This document shows positions 25,984 through 36,953 of a stretch of 64,000 bases of DNA, in pieces. The translations under genes and the position numbers were made by a program. Under the pieces are notes generated by a model. That model was not told the DNA's origin. It made no database searches and worked only from the letters and a program-made list of their open reading frames with translations. Within the stretch, counting starts at the first letter, position 1. Every line of letters begins with the position of its first letter. Source of the DNA: Serratia sp. AKBS12 (GTDB lineage Bacteria; Pseudomonadota; Gammaproteobacteria; Enterobacterales; Enterobacteriaceae); NCBI RefSeq assembly GCF_024793895.1, contig NZ_JANUSB010000002.1:1-64000 (forward strand), given 5' to 3'.

Positions 25984-26177
25984 TCTTTGCTCCTTGAAAG
26001 ATTAAAAGAGTCGGGTCTCTCAGTTTCCCCGTCATTATCCATCATATGTGGTGAAAAGGTAAGCCATAGAACCCACAATAAGTGTAAGTAGACTTGGTAT
26101 CACCGCAGATAACGATAAGTTTAGCCGACCTGAGAAACTTTGTTCCCGTAATTGTAACTGCATTGTTTAAGCACAGT

Positions 26178-26213
26178 ATAAAAACGCCATAATCAACAAA
26201 GAGTTATGGCGTT
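26178..26213 (-). terminator. alaS terminator
   Basis: On the minus strand AACGCCATAA-N11-TTATGGCGTTTTTAT, 25 bp beyond the alaS stop. Confidence 0.85.
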
Positions 26214-26235
26214 AAGATGTGCTATTTATTTATAT

Positions 26236-28863
26236 TCACAGCTTGGAAGCCACCCAGGCTTCAACGCTGTCTAATGCCGCTGGCAGAGCGTTGACATCGC
26301 TTCCCCCTGCCTGCGCCATATCAGGACGGCCACCGCCTTTGCCACCAACCTGCTGCGCCACGTGACCAATCAATTCGCCGGCTTTTACCCGGTCAGTCAG
26401 ATCCTTGGTCACGCCGGCAATCAGGCTGACTTTACCCTCGGCCGTGGTAGCCAGAACGATAATTGCTGAACCCAGTTGATTCTTGAGATCGTCAACCATG
26501 GTACGCAGCATCTTCGGCTCAACGTTATCCAATTGGCTCACCAGCAGTTTCACGCCGTTGACCTGCTTCGCCTTGCTGGACAGTGAGGCACTCTCCAACG
26601 CCGCCTGCTGGTCCTTGAGCTGTTGCAGCTCCTTTTCCAGCGTACGGGTACGATCGAGTACCGCGCGCACTTTCTCTGCCAGATTATTGCCGTCACCTTT
26701 TACCAGATGAGCAACCTCCTGCAACAGGTCGCTCTGCTGATGCAACGTGGCAACGGCGCCTTCGCCGGTGACCGCTTCAATACGACGGATCCCTGCGGCG
26801 GTGCCAGATTCGCTCTGGATGCGGAACAGACCGATATCACCGGTACGACTAGCATGAGTACCGCCGCACAGTTCGGTCGAGAAGTCGCCCATGGTTAGCA
26901 CGCGCACATGGTCATCGTACTTTTCACCGAACAGCGCCATCGCGCCCCTCTCTTTGGCATCATCCAGCGCCATCACCTCAGTCTGGACCGGCAGATTGCG
27001 ACGAACCTGTTGGTTGACCAAATCTTCTACCGCACGGATTTGGGCCGGCTTCATCGCTTCAAAATGCGAAAAATCGAAACGCAGATATTTATCGTTAACC
27101 AGCGAGCCTTTCTGAGCCACGTGTTCGCCCAATACCTGACGCAGAGCAGCGTGGAGTAAATGGGTTGCCGAGTGGTTCAGGCGAATGCGATTACGGCGAA
27201 CCTGGTCAATCAGCGCGTCGACGCTGTCGCCGACTTTCAGTATGCCCTGCGCCAGTTTGCCCTGATGGCCGATAGCCTGACCGTATTTCTGAGTATCGCC
27301 AACCACGAACTCGGCAACGGCGGACTTCAGGATGCCTTTATCGCCTACCTGACCGCCGGACTCACCGTAGAACGGTGTGGCGTCCAGCACTACCACCGCC
27401 TCTTCGCCGGCATGGATCTCATCCACCGGTTGGCCGTCACGGAACAGGGCGGTGATTTTCGCCTGCTGCTGGTCATGATCATAACCGCAGAACTCACTGG
27501 CTCCGTCAACGCGGATCAGACTGTTATAATCGGCGCCAAAACCGCTGGATTCACGCGCACGACGGCGCTGGGCTTCCATCGCCGCCTCAAAGCCGGCCTC
27601 ATCCACTTTCAGGCCGCGCTCACGACAAACGTCGGCGGTCAAATCAACCGGGAAGCCGTAGGTGTCATACAGGCGGAAAGCGGTTTCGCCATCCAGCGTG
27701 TCACCTTGCAGCTTGGCCAGTTCTTCATCCAGCAGCGCCAAACCACGCTCCAGCGTACGGGCAAACTGCTCTTCTTCAGTTTTCAGTACTTGCTCGACCA
27801 TCGCCTGCTGGCTCTTCAGCTCATCGGCCGCAGGGCCCATAACGCCAATCAGCGGTGCAACCAATTTGTAGAAGAAGGTGTCTTTGGCACCCAGCATATT
27901 GCCGTGACGCACCGCACGACGAATGATACGGCGCAGCACATAGCCGCGGTTTTCATTCGACGGGATAACGCCATCAGAGATCAGGAAGGCACAGGAACGA
28001 ATGTGGTCGGCAATAACGCGCAGCGATTTGTTATCCAGATCGGTTGCGCCAGTGACCTTGGCCACCGCTTCGATCAGCGTACGGAACAGATCGATTTCAT
28101 AGTTGGAGTTTACGTGCTGCAACACCGCGGCGATACGCTCAAGCCCCATACCGGTATCCACCGACGGCTTGGGCAATGGCAGCATGGTGCCGTCAGATTG
28201 ACGGTTGAACTGCATGAACACGATGTTCCAGATTTCGATGTAACGGTCACCGTCTTCTTCTGCGCTGCCCGGAGGACCGCCCCAGATGTGGTCGCCATGA
28301 TCGTAGAAAATTTCGGTGCATGGGCCGCAAGGACCGGTGTCGCCCATCTGCCAGAAGTTGTCAGAGGCAAACGGCGCGCCCTTGTTGTCGCCGATGCGGA
28401 TAATACGCTCTGCGGGGATGCCGATTTCGTTCTGCCAGATGTTGAAGGCTTCATCATCGGTTTCGTAGACGGTTACCCACAGTTTTTCTTTTGGCAGATT
28501 GAACCAGTTTTCACCGGTCAGCAGTTCCCATGCATAGGCGATGGCATCGTTTTTGAAGTAATCGCCAAAGCTGAAATTGCCCAGCATCTCAAAGAAGGTG
28601 TGGTGACGAGCGGTATAGCCGACGTTTTCCAGATCGTTATGCTTACCACCGGCACGCACGCAGCGTTGCGAGGTGGTCGCACGGGAGTAGGCACGTTTGT
28701 CCAGCCCCAGGAAAACATCTTTGAATTGGTTCATGCCGGCATTGGTAAACAGCAATGTCGGATCATTGTTAGGCACCAGAGAGCTGCTTGCGACAACCTG
28801 GTGACCTTTACTATGAAAGAAATCGAGAAACGCTTGACGGATCTCAGCGGTGCTCTTGCTCAT
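26236..28863 (-). CDS. alaS: Alanyl-tRNA synthetase
   Basis: Charges tRNA-Ala through recognition of the G3-U70 pair. The 875 residues contain the class II catalytic core (motif 2 region [19 protein letters not shown]; motif 3 GMGLERI), the editing domain with HSATHLLH and [13 protein letters not shown] zinc/editing residues, a coiled coil (about 720-755) and the C-Ala domain with [15 protein letters not shown]. One residue shorter than E. coli AlaS. Flanked by recX upstream and csrA downstream. Confidence 0.97.
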   Translation of the reverse strand: MSKSTAEIRQAFLDFFHSKGHQVVASSSLVPNNDPTLLFTNAGMNQFKDVFLGLDKRAYSRATTSQRCVRAGGKHNDLENVGYTARHHTFFEMLGNFSFGDYFKNDAIAYAWELLTGENWFNLPKEKLWVTVYETDDEAFNIWQNEIGIPAERIIRIGDNKGAPFASDNFWQMGDTGPCGPCTEIFYDHGDHIWGGPPGSAEEDGDRYIEIWNIVFMQFNRQSDGTMLPLPKPSVDTGMGLERIAAVLQHVNSNYEIDLFRTLIEAVAKVTGATDLDNKSLRVIADHIRSCAFLISDGVIPSNENRGYVLRRIIRRAVRHGNMLGAKDTFFYKLVAPLIGVMGPAADELKSQQAMVEQVLKTEEEQFARTLERGLALLDEELAKLQGDTLDGETAFRLYDTYGFPVDLTADVCRERGLKVDEAGFEAAMEAQRRRARESSGFGADYNSLIRVDGASEFCGYDHDQQQAKITALFRDGQPVDEIHAGEEAVVVLDATPFYGESGGQVGDKGILKSAVAEFVVGDTQKYGQAIGHQGKLAQGILKVGDSVDALIDQVRRNRIRLNHSATHLLHAALRQVLGEHVAQKGSLVNDKYLRFDFSHFEAMKPAQIRAVEDLVNQQVRRNLPVQTEVMALDDAKERGAMALFGEKYDDHVRVLTMGDFSTELCGGTHASRTGDIGLFRIQSESGTAAGIRRIEAVTGEGAVATLHQQSDLLQEVAHLVKGDGNNLAEKVRAVLDRTRTLEKELQQLKDQQAALESASLSSKAKQVNGVKLLVSQLDNVEPKMLRTMVDDLKNQLGSAIIVLATTAEGKVSLIAGVTKDLTDRVKAGELIGHVAQQVGGKGGGRPDMAQAGGSDVNALPAALDSVEAWVASKL

Positions 28864-28997
28864 ATTTTTCCCGGAAAGGCTAGAATAACGATACGTGAGC
28901 AGAGGGGTGCGTCATCCTGACGGAGGCCCCCCGCACACGAACAAAAAGTGGGGATAAGATAAATTTTCTTCACAGGGAAGTAAAACCCCGTGTGCGT

Positions 28998-29531
28998 TCA
29001 TTGCGCAAATTCACGGTAAATTGACTGAATTTCTTCCTGAAAGAAGCCGCGATAGAGCAGATAACGCTGTACTTTAGCCTTGTCTTTCCATTCTTTCGGC
29101 AACGGCTCGCCAAATTTGCGCAGTGCAACCTCTCTGGCGTGCGCGCACCAGTCGATCTCACACTCAGCCAGCGCCGTCTGCACAGTGTCCTTGTCGACGC
29201 CTTTTTGCATCAGTTCCGAACGAATGCGCTGTGCACCATAGCCTTTACGGCTGCGGCTGCCGATGTAACTGACGGCAAAACGCGGGTCGTCCAGCCAATT
29301 ATGCTGATAACAATAGGCAATGACCTGTTCGACAACGGTAGGATCTATCGGTTCAACGGGCGTGGTGGCGGGAGTTTTTGTGGCCATTCTGCCACGGGCA
29401 GCAAACGGCTGCGCCGCAAGTTTGCGGCGCAGTTCGGCTTCACTGTGATCGCGTTGCGATAACAAGCGCATCGCGCGACTTAGCAGGTCATTAAAGGTGT
29501 TCCCAGCGGACTGAGGAACGGCATCATTCAT
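28998..29531 (-). CDS. recX: RecA regulator RecX
   Basis: RecX binds RecA filaments and inhibits recombinase and coprotease activity. The 177-residue, helix-rich protein shows the family segments LLSQRDHSEAELRRKL, WLDDPRFA, YGAQRIRSEL and YLLYRGFFQEEI. It lies 58 bp after recA, so it probably depends on readthrough from the SOS-controlled recA promoter. The linker about 48-62 (TKTPATTPVEP) is a loop longer than in E. coli. Confidence 0.93.
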   Translation of the reverse strand: MNDAVPQSAGNTFNDLLSRAMRLLSQRDHSEAELRRKLAAQPFAARGRMATKTPATTPVEPIDPTVVEQVIAYCYQHNWLDDPRFAVSYIGSRSRKGYGAQRIRSELMQKGVDKDTVQTALAECEIDWCAHAREVALRKFGEPLPKEWKDKAKVQRYLLYRGFFQEEIQSIYREFAQ

Positions 29532-29589
29532 AGCATCGCAGCCTTGATAAAGGCGGCGCGCTCAAACGGCGCATCGCCTTCAGTGAGGG

Positions 29590-30651
29590 TTAAAACTCTT
29601 CGCTGGTTTCTGCTTCGTCATCAAAGCCTTCGTTGGTGGCCATTGCCGACTCGTTGCTGCTGTGCAACAGCAGGTCACGCAGCCTCTTGTCCAGCTCGGC
29701 GGCAACCGCCGGGTTTTCCTTCAGGAAGTTACAGGCGTTGGCCTTGCCCTGGCCGATTTTCTCGCCGTTATAGCTATACCATGCGCCGGCTTTTTCGATC
29801 ATCTTGTGCTTGACGCCCAGATCGACCAGTTCACCGCGGCTGTTGATGCCTTCACCGTACATGATCTGGAATTCAGCCTGCTTGAATGGCGCAGCGATCT
29901 TGTTCTTAACCACTTTAACGCGGGTTTCGCTGCCCACTACTTCATCGCCTTCCTTGATAGCGCCGATACGGCGGATATCCAGACGAACGGAAGCATAGAA
30001 TTTCAACGCGTTACCACCGGTAGTGGTTTCCGGGTTACCGAACATCACACCGATTTTCATACGGATCTGGTTAATAAAGATCAGCAGCGTATTGGCGTTC
30101 TTCAGGTTACCGGCCAGCTTGCGCATCGCCTGGCTCATCATCCGCGCCGCCAGACCCATGTGGGAATCGCCGATCTCGCCTTCGATTTCTGCTTTTGGCG
30201 TCAATGCCGCGACGGAGTCGACGATGATAACGTCAACGGCACCGGAACGGGTCAGCGCGTCACAGATTTCCAACGCCTGCTCACCGGTATCCGGTTGCGA
30301 ACACAACAGGTTGTCGATATCCACGCCCAACTTCTTGGCGTAGATCGGATCCAGCGCGTGTTCGGCGTCGATAAAGGCACAGGTTTTGCCTTCACGCTGT
30401 GCAGCAGCGATGACTTGCAGCGTCAGCGTGGTTTTACCGGAAGATTCCGGCCCGTAGATCTCGACGATACGCCCCATCGGCAAGCCGCCGGCGCCCAGCG
30501 CGATATCAAGTGACAGTGAGCCGGTAGAGATCGTTTCCACGTCCATGGAACGGTCTTCACCCAGACGCATGATGGAGCCTTTGCCGAATTGTTTTTCAAT
30601 CTGGCCCAGTGCCGCAGCTAACGCCTTTTGCTTGTTCTCATCAATAGCCAT
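29590..30651 (-). CDS. recA: Recombinase RecA
   Basis: RecA polymerises on single-stranded DNA, carries out strand exchange and stimulates LexA self-cleavage. The 353 residues include Walker A GPESSGKT (about 67-74), the L1 and L2 loops ([50 protein letters not shown] region) and an acidic C-terminal tail ([11 protein letters not shown]). E. coli RecA also has 353 residues. A perfect LexA box lies upstream. Confidence 0.98.
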   Translation of the reverse strand: MAIDENKQKALAAALGQIEKQFGKGSIMRLGEDRSMDVETISTGSLSLDIALGAGGLPMGRIVEIYGPESSGKTTLTLQVIAAAQREGKTCAFIDAEHALDPIYAKKLGVDIDNLLCSQPDTGEQALEICDALTRSGAVDVIIVDSVAALTPKAEIEGEIGDSHMGLAARMMSQAMRKLAGNLKNANTLLIFINQIRMKIGVMFGNPETTTGGNALKFYASVRLDIRRIGAIKEGDEVVGSETRVKVVKNKIAAPFKQAEFQIMYGEGINSRGELVDLGVKHKMIEKAGAWYSYNGEKIGQGKANACNFLKENPAVAAELDKRLRDLLLHSSNESAMATNEGFDDEAETSEEF

Positions 30652-30730
30652 TTTTGCTCCTCGTTACGCAATGTCGGTGTTACCCCACACTGCCACTGAA
30701 TGTATGTTGTGCAGGAAATGTCACTAATTA

Positions 30731-30750
30731 TACTGTATGGTCATACAGTA
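30731..30750 (-). promoter_or_regulatory. LexA (SOS) box of recA
   Basis: TACTGTATGGTCATACAGTA differs from the E. coli recA box (TACTGTATGAGCATACAGTA) only in the central bases. It lies 80 bp upstream of recA. Confidence 0.95.
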
Positions 30751-30762
30751 TCAAGCCTAATT

Positions 30763-31251
30763 TTACAAAAATTCGTCAAGAGCGGTTTGCAGCGCGAAAA
30801 GCGTCGCCTGTTGCCTGACGGCGTCGCGGTCGCCGTTAAATTGCATTTTACGTGCCACCACGCGGCCGGAACGCTCGGCAAAGCCGAACCACACCGTCCC
30901 CACCGGCTTTTCAACGCTGCCGCCGTCCGGCCCGGCAATGCCGCTGACCGAGAGCGACAGGTCGGCGCCGGCGGCATGCAATGCGCCCAGTGCCATTTCG
31001 CGCACGACCTCTTCGCTAACCGCGCCATGCGACAGCAAGGTGGCCTCCGCCACGCCGAGCATCTGGTGCTTGGCCACATTGCTGTAAGTAACAAATCCGC
31101 GATCGAAATAGGCCGAACTGCCGGCAATGTCGGTAATCGCTTTGGCGATGCCGCCACCGGTGCAGGATTCCGCACAGGTGATCCAGCGCCCGCCGGCCTT
31201 GAGTTTATCGCCAATCGCCATGCTGAGTTTACGCAGCGTGTCTTCACTCAT
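30763..31251 (-). CDS. pncC: Nicotinamide-nucleotide amidase PncC (YgaD, CinA C-terminal type)
   Basis: PncC deamidates NMN to nicotinate mononucleotide in the pyridine nucleotide salvage cycle. The 162-residue protein is the single CinA C-terminal domain, with the catalytic ITCAESCTGGGIAKAIT and SGIAGPDGG motifs. The start at 31251 has GGAGGCGTT upstream; 15 further in-frame codons lack support. Located before recA as in E. coli; the recA promoter lies just beyond its stop. Confidence 0.94.
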   Translation of the reverse strand: MSEDTLRKLSMAIGDKLKAGGRWITCAESCTGGGIAKAITDIAGSSAYFDRGFVTYSNVAKHQMLGVAEATLLSHGAVSEEVVREMALGALHAAGADLSLSVSGIAGPDGGSVEKPVGTVWFGFAERSGRVVARKMQFNGDRDAVRQQATLFALQTALDEFL

Positions 31252-31480
31252 AACGCCTCCTTCAGGAACCAGGGTATATGCGCCCGATAGTAGCATTTAT
31301 CAAGGCATAGCGCGGAGCGGCCGCCAAAATTGCGCGGCGCGGCGCAAGACGGTGAGGTTTTAAGCATCCGGTCAAACTGCTAGTATCAAAAAGAGCGCCC
31401 AGGTTGCCGGGCTACAGGGAAAAACCACAGGGACGCCGGTTACCGGCCAATATCCGCCATGACTGAAGTAGGATGATCGT

Positions 31481-32890
31481 GTGAAAAAAACGTTAGGCGT
31501 ATTCTTTCCGCTGTATACCACTACTCTGCTAATGTTGCTGGGCTCAGGCCTGCTCACCACCTATGTCTCGTTGCGCCTGACCTCGATCAACGTCACCGGC
31601 GGTACGATCGGCGCGATTATTGCCGCCAACTATATCGGCCTGGTGATCGGCGGCAAGGTCGGGCATTTTCTGATTGCGCGCGTCGGCCATATCCGCGCCT
31701 ATGTGTCCTGTGCCGGCATTATCACCGCCGCGGTGTTGGGACACGGCCTGACGGAATATATCCCGGTGTGGGTGGTGTTGCGACTGATCATCGGCCTGTG
31801 CATGATGTGCCAATACATGGTGCTGGAAAGCTGGCTCAACGATCAGGCGGAATCCAGCCAGCGCGGCGTGGTATTTGGTGTGTATATGGTGGCCACTTAC
31901 CTTGGCATGTCGCTGGGTCAGGTGGTACTCATACTGCAAAGCGGGCTGGGCATCACCACGCTGCTGCTGATTGCGCTATGCTTCGCGCTATGCCTGGTGC
32001 CGATAGCCCTCACCACCCGCACCAATGCACGTCACATGTCCCCGGCACCGCTTGAACTGCGCTACTTTATCGGCGCCATTCCCAAAGTGCTGGCTACCAC
32101 GCTGGTAATTGGCATGGTGGTCGGATCGTTCTATGGGCTGGCACCGGTATACGCCAGCCAGCAGGCGCTGTCTACCCAGCAGACGGGGTTGTTCATGGCA
32201 CTGGCGATTTTCGCCGGGCTGGTGGCGCAGTTCCCACTCAGCTGGCTCTCGGATCGCTACAACCGCACTCTGCTGATGCGCGTCAATGCCATTCTGCTGA
32301 CCGTGGCGGCGCTGCCGCTGGCGCTGCTGCCACATATTGATTTCCATCTGCTGCTGGTGGTCGGCTTCATCGTCAGCATGCTGCAGTTCACGCTGTACCC
32401 GCTGGCCGTCGCGCTGGCCAATGACCTGATCGAGTCTGAACGACGGGTGTCGCTGGCGGCCTGCCTGCTGATGGCGTTTGGCGTTGGCGCCAGCATTGGG
32501 CCGCTGGCCGTCGGGGTGCTGATCCAGCCGCTCGGTGGCAATATCCTGTATGTATTCTTTGCCCTGTGCGGCGTGCTGATCGTTGGTTTCAGCCGTACGG
32601 TAAAAGAAGACGAGTCGCAATTTGTCGACGATGCGCCTCTGCCACATATCGCCATGCCCGACAGTCTGGTCAGCTCCCCGCTTTCACCGGCGCTGAACCC
32701 GACCTTTGATGAGCAGACGATTCAGGAAACCATGCCACCACCGGAGGCCGCGCCCGATCCGCTTGAGCAAGACACCGCTGCCAGCGATGCATCGGCGCAG
32801 GCAGAACCGGAAGAAAGCGAACCTGCGCCACCGCAGGGTGCCGACCCTGATGACGATACCGGTTTGAAGAAAGCCTATACCATGCTGTAA
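31481..32890 (+). CDS. Major facilitator transporter, YcaD-like, with long acidic tail
   Basis: The 469-residue protein has about 12 transmembrane segments (to about residue 395) and a 75-residue C-terminal cytosolic tail rich in Pro, Glu, Asp and Ala. Its plan (RIG-type loop, VVLRLIIGLCMMCQYMVLESWLNDQ, GVYMVATYLGMSLGQ, WLSDRYNR) resembles E. coli YcaD, which ends after 382 residues without such a tail. The start is GTG after GTAGGATGATC. Substrate unknown. It is inserted between pncC and mltB, adjacent in E. coli. A terminator follows. Confidence 0.8.
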   Translation: MKKTLGVFFPLYTTTLLMLLGSGLLTTYVSLRLTSINVTGGTIGAIIAANYIGLVIGGKVGHFLIARVGHIRAYVSCAGIITAAVLGHGLTEYIPVWVVLRLIIGLCMMCQYMVLESWLNDQAESSQRGVVFGVYMVATYLGMSLGQVVLILQSGLGITTLLLIALCFALCLVPIALTTRTNARHMSPAPLELRYFIGAIPKVLATTLVIGMVVGSFYGLAPVYASQQALSTQQTGLFMALAIFAGLVAQFPLSWLSDRYNRTLLMRVNAILLTVAALPLALLPHIDFHLLLVVGFIVSMLQFTLYPLAVALANDLIESERRVSLAACLLMAFGVGASIGPLAVGVLIQPLGGNILYVFFALCGVLIVGFSRTVKEDESQFVDDAPLPHIAMPDSLVSSPLSPALNPTFDEQTIQETMPPPEAAPDPLEQDTAASDASAQAEPEESEPAPPQGADPDDDTGLKKAYTML

Positions 32891-32912
32891 AAAAGGGCCG
32901 GATTCGGCCCTG
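32890..32912. terminator. Terminator between the MFS gene and mltB
   Basis: AAAAAAGGGCCG-GATT-CGGCCCT lies between convergent genes. The A tract makes it strongest for mltB on the minus strand. Confidence 0.75.
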
Positions 32913-32930
32913 GTGCTTTATCGATCACAA

Positions 32931-34022
32931 TCAGAAGACGTTGCCGCGCCGCGCTCGGCTCACTGCCTCGCCCAGCTGCCACACCGCCATGGCATAATGG
33001 GTACTGTGGTTGTAACGGGTAATGGTGTAGAAGTTCGGTAGTCCAAACCAGTATTGGTATTCGCTGCCCATATCCAGGCGCAGCAGACTTACCTGCAGAT
33101 CGTGACCTAGCGCGCCCTGCGGCGTTAGTCCCGCCGCCTGTAACGCCCCCACGGTATAACGGGTTTTGAAGCCATGTTCCATCAGCGGCGCCTGCCCGCT
33201 GGCGGGGATCGCCACCGGCGCGTCACGCTGCCAGCCATGAGCACGGAAATAGTTGGCCACGCTGCCGATGGCATCTTCCGGATCCCACAGGTTAATGTGG
33301 CCATCACCATTGAAGTCAACGGCATAATCCTTGAATGAGGTCGGCATAAACTGGCCATAGCCCATTGCGCCGGCATAAGAGCCGCGCAAATCCAGCGGAT
33401 CGCGGCCTTCCTTGCGCGCCATCAGCAGAAAGGTTTCCAGCTCGCCGGTGAAGTAGGTGGCACGACGAGGATAGTCAAATGACAAGGTGGCCAGCGCGTC
33501 GATAATGCGGGTTTTGCCCATGACGCGCCCCCAACGGGTTTCCACGCCGATAATGCCGACGATAATTTCCGGTGGTACCCCGTAAACCTGATGCGCACGC
33601 GCCAATGCATCCGCATATTGATTCCAGAAGGCAACGCCGTTAGGAATATTGTCCGCAGTGATAAATTTATTGCGATAACGCAGCCAGGCACCGTTCGGGC
33701 CGGACGGCGGCCTACCGGTCGGCGTCGGTGCCTGACGATCCATCAAACGGATCACCCAGTCCAGTCGCCGAGTTTGCGCCAGCACGCTATGCAACTGTTG
33801 CCTATCGAAGCCGTGTTCGTTGACCATCTTGTCGACGAAACGCTGCGCTGCCGGGTTATTGGCATAATCACCGGTTAATATCAGCGGGTTGGCATGCTCG
33901 GCATCCAGCAGGAAGCCGCCTTGAACGGCACGAGGATGCTGGGGAGCGGTCGTGTTTTCCGGCTCGCTGCTACAGGCAGAAAGCAAAAGTGCCAGAGGAA
34001 GAAAGCTTGCAAAGTGTCGCAT
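32931..34022 (-). CDS. mltB: Membrane-bound lytic murein transglycosylase B
   Basis: MltB cleaves the MurNAc-GlcNAc bond of peptidoglycan forming 1,6-anhydroMurNAc. The 363-residue protein has a lipoprotein signal (LLLSAC, Cys17), the catalytic Glu in GIIGVETRWG, the SYAGAMGYGQFMPTSF motif and the EF-hand-like loop DFNGDGHINLWD, which binds calcium in E. coli Slt35. It is divergent from mutS across about 300 bp. Confidence 0.95.
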   Translation of the reverse strand: MRHFASFLPLALLLSACSSEPENTTAPQHPRAVQGGFLLDAEHANPLILTGDYANNPAAQRFVDKMVNEHGFDRQQLHSVLAQTRRLDWVIRLMDRQAPTPTGRPPSGPNGAWLRYRNKFITADNIPNGVAFWNQYADALARAHQVYGVPPEIIVGIIGVETRWGRVMGKTRIIDALATLSFDYPRRATYFTGELETFLLMARKEGRDPLDLRGSYAGAMGYGQFMPTSFKDYAVDFNGDGHINLWDPEDAIGSVANYFRAHGWQRDAPVAIPASGQAPLMEHGFKTRYTVGALQAAGLTPQGALGHDLQVSLLRLDMGSEYQYWFGLPNFYTITRYNHSTHYAMAVWQLGEAVSRARRGNVF

Positions 34023-34322
34023 CAGGTGTCCATCAGCCAGGCTACAAAGTTAAACGCTATGGTAAATCATAGTCTGGTATGAACAAACTGGAATATCAGG
34101 CGAAATTGCCCGTTCTGACGGCAACCTGAGCGATGCGCAACTGCGAGCAGTTTCGCACAGCTGTTTAAAACCACATCATGGTTTGCAGATACGTTTGAAA
34201 CCGCGGTATCACCTGTTAACATCTTCTCCCAGACAGAGCAGCCAGCGTTTCACTTTTTGGCAGGACGCTTTCAAAAATATGGCAAGCATCATGCTCGCGA
34301 CGCATAACCAGAACATAACGCA
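34023..34322. other. Intergenic region between mltB and mutS
   Basis: A 300-bp divergent spacer. I see no gene or clear regulatory palindrome. Both promoters must lie here, but no core elements stand out. Confidence 0.5.
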
Positions 34323-36884
34323 GTGAATATTATGGAAAACAAAGAATACGTTGACCACACCCCAATGATGCAGCAGTACCTGCGCCTCAAGGCCCAGCAT
34401 CCTGAAATTCTGCTGTTCTATCGCATGGGCGACTTTTATGAGCTGTTCTATGACGACGCCAAACGCGCCTCGCAGCTGTTGGATATTTCGCTGACCAAAC
34501 GCGGCGCCTCGGCGGGTGAGCCCATCCCTATGGCCGGGGTACCGCATCATGCGGTGGAGAACTATCTGGCCAAGCTGGTGCAACTGGGCGAATCCGTCGC
34601 CATTTGCGAACAGATTGGCGATCCAGCCACCAGCAAAGGCCCGGTGGAACGCAAGGTGGTGCGCATCGTCACCCCCGGCACCGTCAGCGATGAAGCCCTG
34701 TTGCAAGAACGCCAGGATAACCTGCTGGCCGCCATCTGGCAGGATGCGCGCGGCTTTGGCTACGCCACGCTGGATATCAGTTCCGGCCGCTTCCGCGTCA
34801 CCGAACCGGAAGACCAGGAAGCCATGGCAGCCGAACTGCAGCGTACCAACCCGGCCGAACTGCTCTACCCCGAAAACTTCGAACAGATGTCGCTGATCGC
34901 ACAGCGTCATGGTCTGCGCCGCCGGCCGCTATGGGAGTTCGAACTGGAAACCGCACGGCAACAGCTTAACCTGCAGTTCGGCACGCGCGACCTTACCGGC
35001 TTTGGCGTCGAGCAGTCGCAACAGGCGCTACGTGCCGCCGGCTGCCTGCTGCAATATGTGAAGGACACCCAGCGTACCTCGTTGCCGCATATCCGCGGCA
35101 TCACCATGGAACGCCAGCAGGACGGCATCATTATGGATGCCGCCACCCGCCGCAATCTGGAAATCACCCAGAGCCTGTCCGGTGGCAGCGACAATACGCT
35201 GGCCGCCATTCTGGATTGCACCGTGACGCCAATGGGCAGCCGCATGCTGAAACGCTGGCTGCATATGCCAACCCGCGACGTCAACGTGCTGAACCATCGC
35301 CAGCAGGCCATTGGCGCATTGCAGGAGATAACTGGCGACGTACAACCGTCGCTGCGTCAGGTCGGCGATCTGGAGCGTATCCTGGCACGCCTGGCATTAC
35401 GTACCGCCCGGCCGCGCGATCTGGCGCGCATGCGTCATGCGTTCCAGCAATTACCGGACATTCGCGCCCTGCTGCAAGATATTGCTACGCCGCATGTGCA
35501 GAAGCTGCTGGCGCAGATCGGTGAGTTTGACGAATTGCAGCATCTGCTGGAACGTGCCGTCGTGGAGGCACCACCGGTGCTGGTGCGTGACGGCGGTGTG
35601 ATCGCGTCTGGCTACAACGCCGAACTGGATGAATGGCGCGCGCTGGCCGACGGTGCCAGTGATTATCTCGATCGCCTGGAAATCCGCGAGCGTGAAAAGC
35701 TGGGACTGGATACGCTGAAGGTCGGTTTCAATGGCGTGCACGGCTATTACATTCAGGTCAGTCGCGGCCAAAGTCATTTGGTGCCGATACACTATGTGCG
35801 TCGCCAAACGCTGAAAAACGCCGAACGCTATATCATTCCGGAGTTGAAAGAGTACGAAGACAAGGTACTGACCTCCAAAGGCAAGGCGCTGGCGATTGAA
35901 AAAGCGCTGTATGACGAACTGTTCGATTTGCTGCTGCCGCATCTGCCGGCATTGCAGCAAAGTGCCAGCGCGCTGGCGGAGCTGGACGTGCTGACCAATC
36001 TGGCCGAACGCGCCGAAACGCTGAACTATACCTGCCCAACCATGAGCGAACAGCCCGGCATCCGCATCGTCGAGGGTCGTCACCCGGTGGTGGAACAGGT
36101 GTTGAGCGAGCCCTTCATCGCCAACCCACTTGCCCTGTCGCCGCAGCGGCGAATGCTAATCATTACCGGGCCAAACATGGGCGGTAAAAGTACCTATATG
36201 CGTCAAACGGCGCTGATTGTGCTTCTGGCGCACATCGGCAGTTATGTGCCGGCCACCAAGGCGACCATCGGGCCTGTGGACCGCATCTTTACCCGGGTTG
36301 GTGCCGCCGATGACCTGGCGTCCGGCCGTTCCACCTTTATGGTGGAAATGACCGAAACCGCCAATATCCTGCATAACGCCACCGAAAACAGCCTGGTGCT
36401 GATGGACGAAATCGGCCGCGGGACCTCCACCTACGACGGTTTGTCACTGGCGTGGGCCTGTGCCGAGAACCTGGCCAACCGCATCAAGGCGATGACGCTG
36501 TTTGCCACCCACTACTTTGAGCTAACCACCTTGCCAGAGAAAATGGCAGGCGTGGTCAACGTGCACCTGGATGCGCTGGAACACGGCGATACCATCGCCT
36601 TTATGCACAGCGTTCAGGAAGGGGCTGCCAGCAAGAGCTACGGGCTGGCGGTGGCGGCGTTGGCCGGCGTGCCGCGTGACGTGATCAAGCGTGCGCGTCA
36701 AAAGCTGCGCGAACTGGAAACGCTGTCTAACCATAGCGCAGCCGGTACGGTAGACGCGACGCAGATGACCTTGCTGACCGAGGAACCCTCTCCGGCGGTT
36801 GAAGCACTGGAGGGGCTGGATCCCGATGCATTGACACCGCGCGAAGCGCTGGACTGGATCTATCGCTTGAAGAAGATGATGTAA
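34323..36884 (+). CDS. mutS: DNA mismatch repair protein MutS
   Basis: MutS recognises mismatches and recruits MutL and MutH. The 853 residues contain the mismatch-binding domain with [11 protein letters not shown] (Phe of F-x-E), connector, lever and clamp domains, and the ATPase with [10 protein letters not shown] (Walker A), [13 protein letters not shown] and [10 protein letters not shown]. The length equals E. coli MutS. The start is GTG at 34323, which aligns with Met1 of E. coli; an ATG at 34332 is a possible alternative and neither has a strong ribosome-binding site. Confidence 0.96.
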   Translation: MNIMENKEYVDHTPMMQQYLRLKAQHPEILLFYRMGDFYELFYDDAKRASQLLDISLTKRGASAGEPIPMAGVPHHAVENYLAKLVQLGESVAICEQIGDPATSKGPVERKVVRIVTPGTVSDEALLQERQDNLLAAIWQDARGFGYATLDISSGRFRVTEPEDQEAMAAELQRTNPAELLYPENFEQMSLIAQRHGLRRRPLWEFELETARQQLNLQFGTRDLTGFGVEQSQQALRAAGCLLQYVKDTQRTSLPHIRGITMERQQDGIIMDAATRRNLEITQSLSGGSDNTLAAILDCTVTPMGSRMLKRWLHMPTRDVNVLNHRQQAIGALQEITGDVQPSLRQVGDLERILARLALRTARPRDLARMRHAFQQLPDIRALLQDIATPHVQKLLAQIGEFDELQHLLERAVVEAPPVLVRDGGVIASGYNAELDEWRALADGASDYLDRLEIREREKLGLDTLKVGFNGVHGYYIQVSRGQSHLVPIHYVRRQTLKNAERYIIPELKEYEDKVLTSKGKALAIEKALYDELFDLLLPHLPALQQSASALAELDVLTNLAERAETLNYTCPTMSEQPGIRIVEGRHPVVEQVLSEPFIANPLALSPQRRMLIITGPNMGGKSTYMRQTALIVLLAHIGSYVPATKATIGPVDRIFTRVGAADDLASGRSTFMVEMTETANILHNATENSLVLMDEIGRGTSTYDGLSLAWACAENLANRIKAMTLFATHYFELTTLPEKMAGVVNVHLDALEHGDTIAFMHSVQEGAASKSYGLAVAALAGVPRDVIKRARQKLRELETLSNHSAAGTVDATQMTLLTEEPSPAVEALEGLDPDALTPREALDWIYRLKKMM

Positions 36885-36901
36885 CAAGAGACAAGCGCGG
36901 A

Positions 36902-36937
36902 TAAAAAAACGGTGAGCCTGAGCCCACCGTTTTTTAT
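36902..36937. terminator. Bidirectional terminator between mutS and rpoS
   Basis: AAAAAAACGGTG-stem-CACCGTTTTTTATT (GGTGAGCCTGAGCCCACC core) between convergent mutS and rpoS. Confidence 0.88.
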
Positions 36938-36953
36938 TTAATGCAGTAACGTG

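Noticed and set aside
27160-28920. 586-codon frame opposite alaS
   Set aside because: Antisense to alaS over its whole length, without motifs or a credible start.
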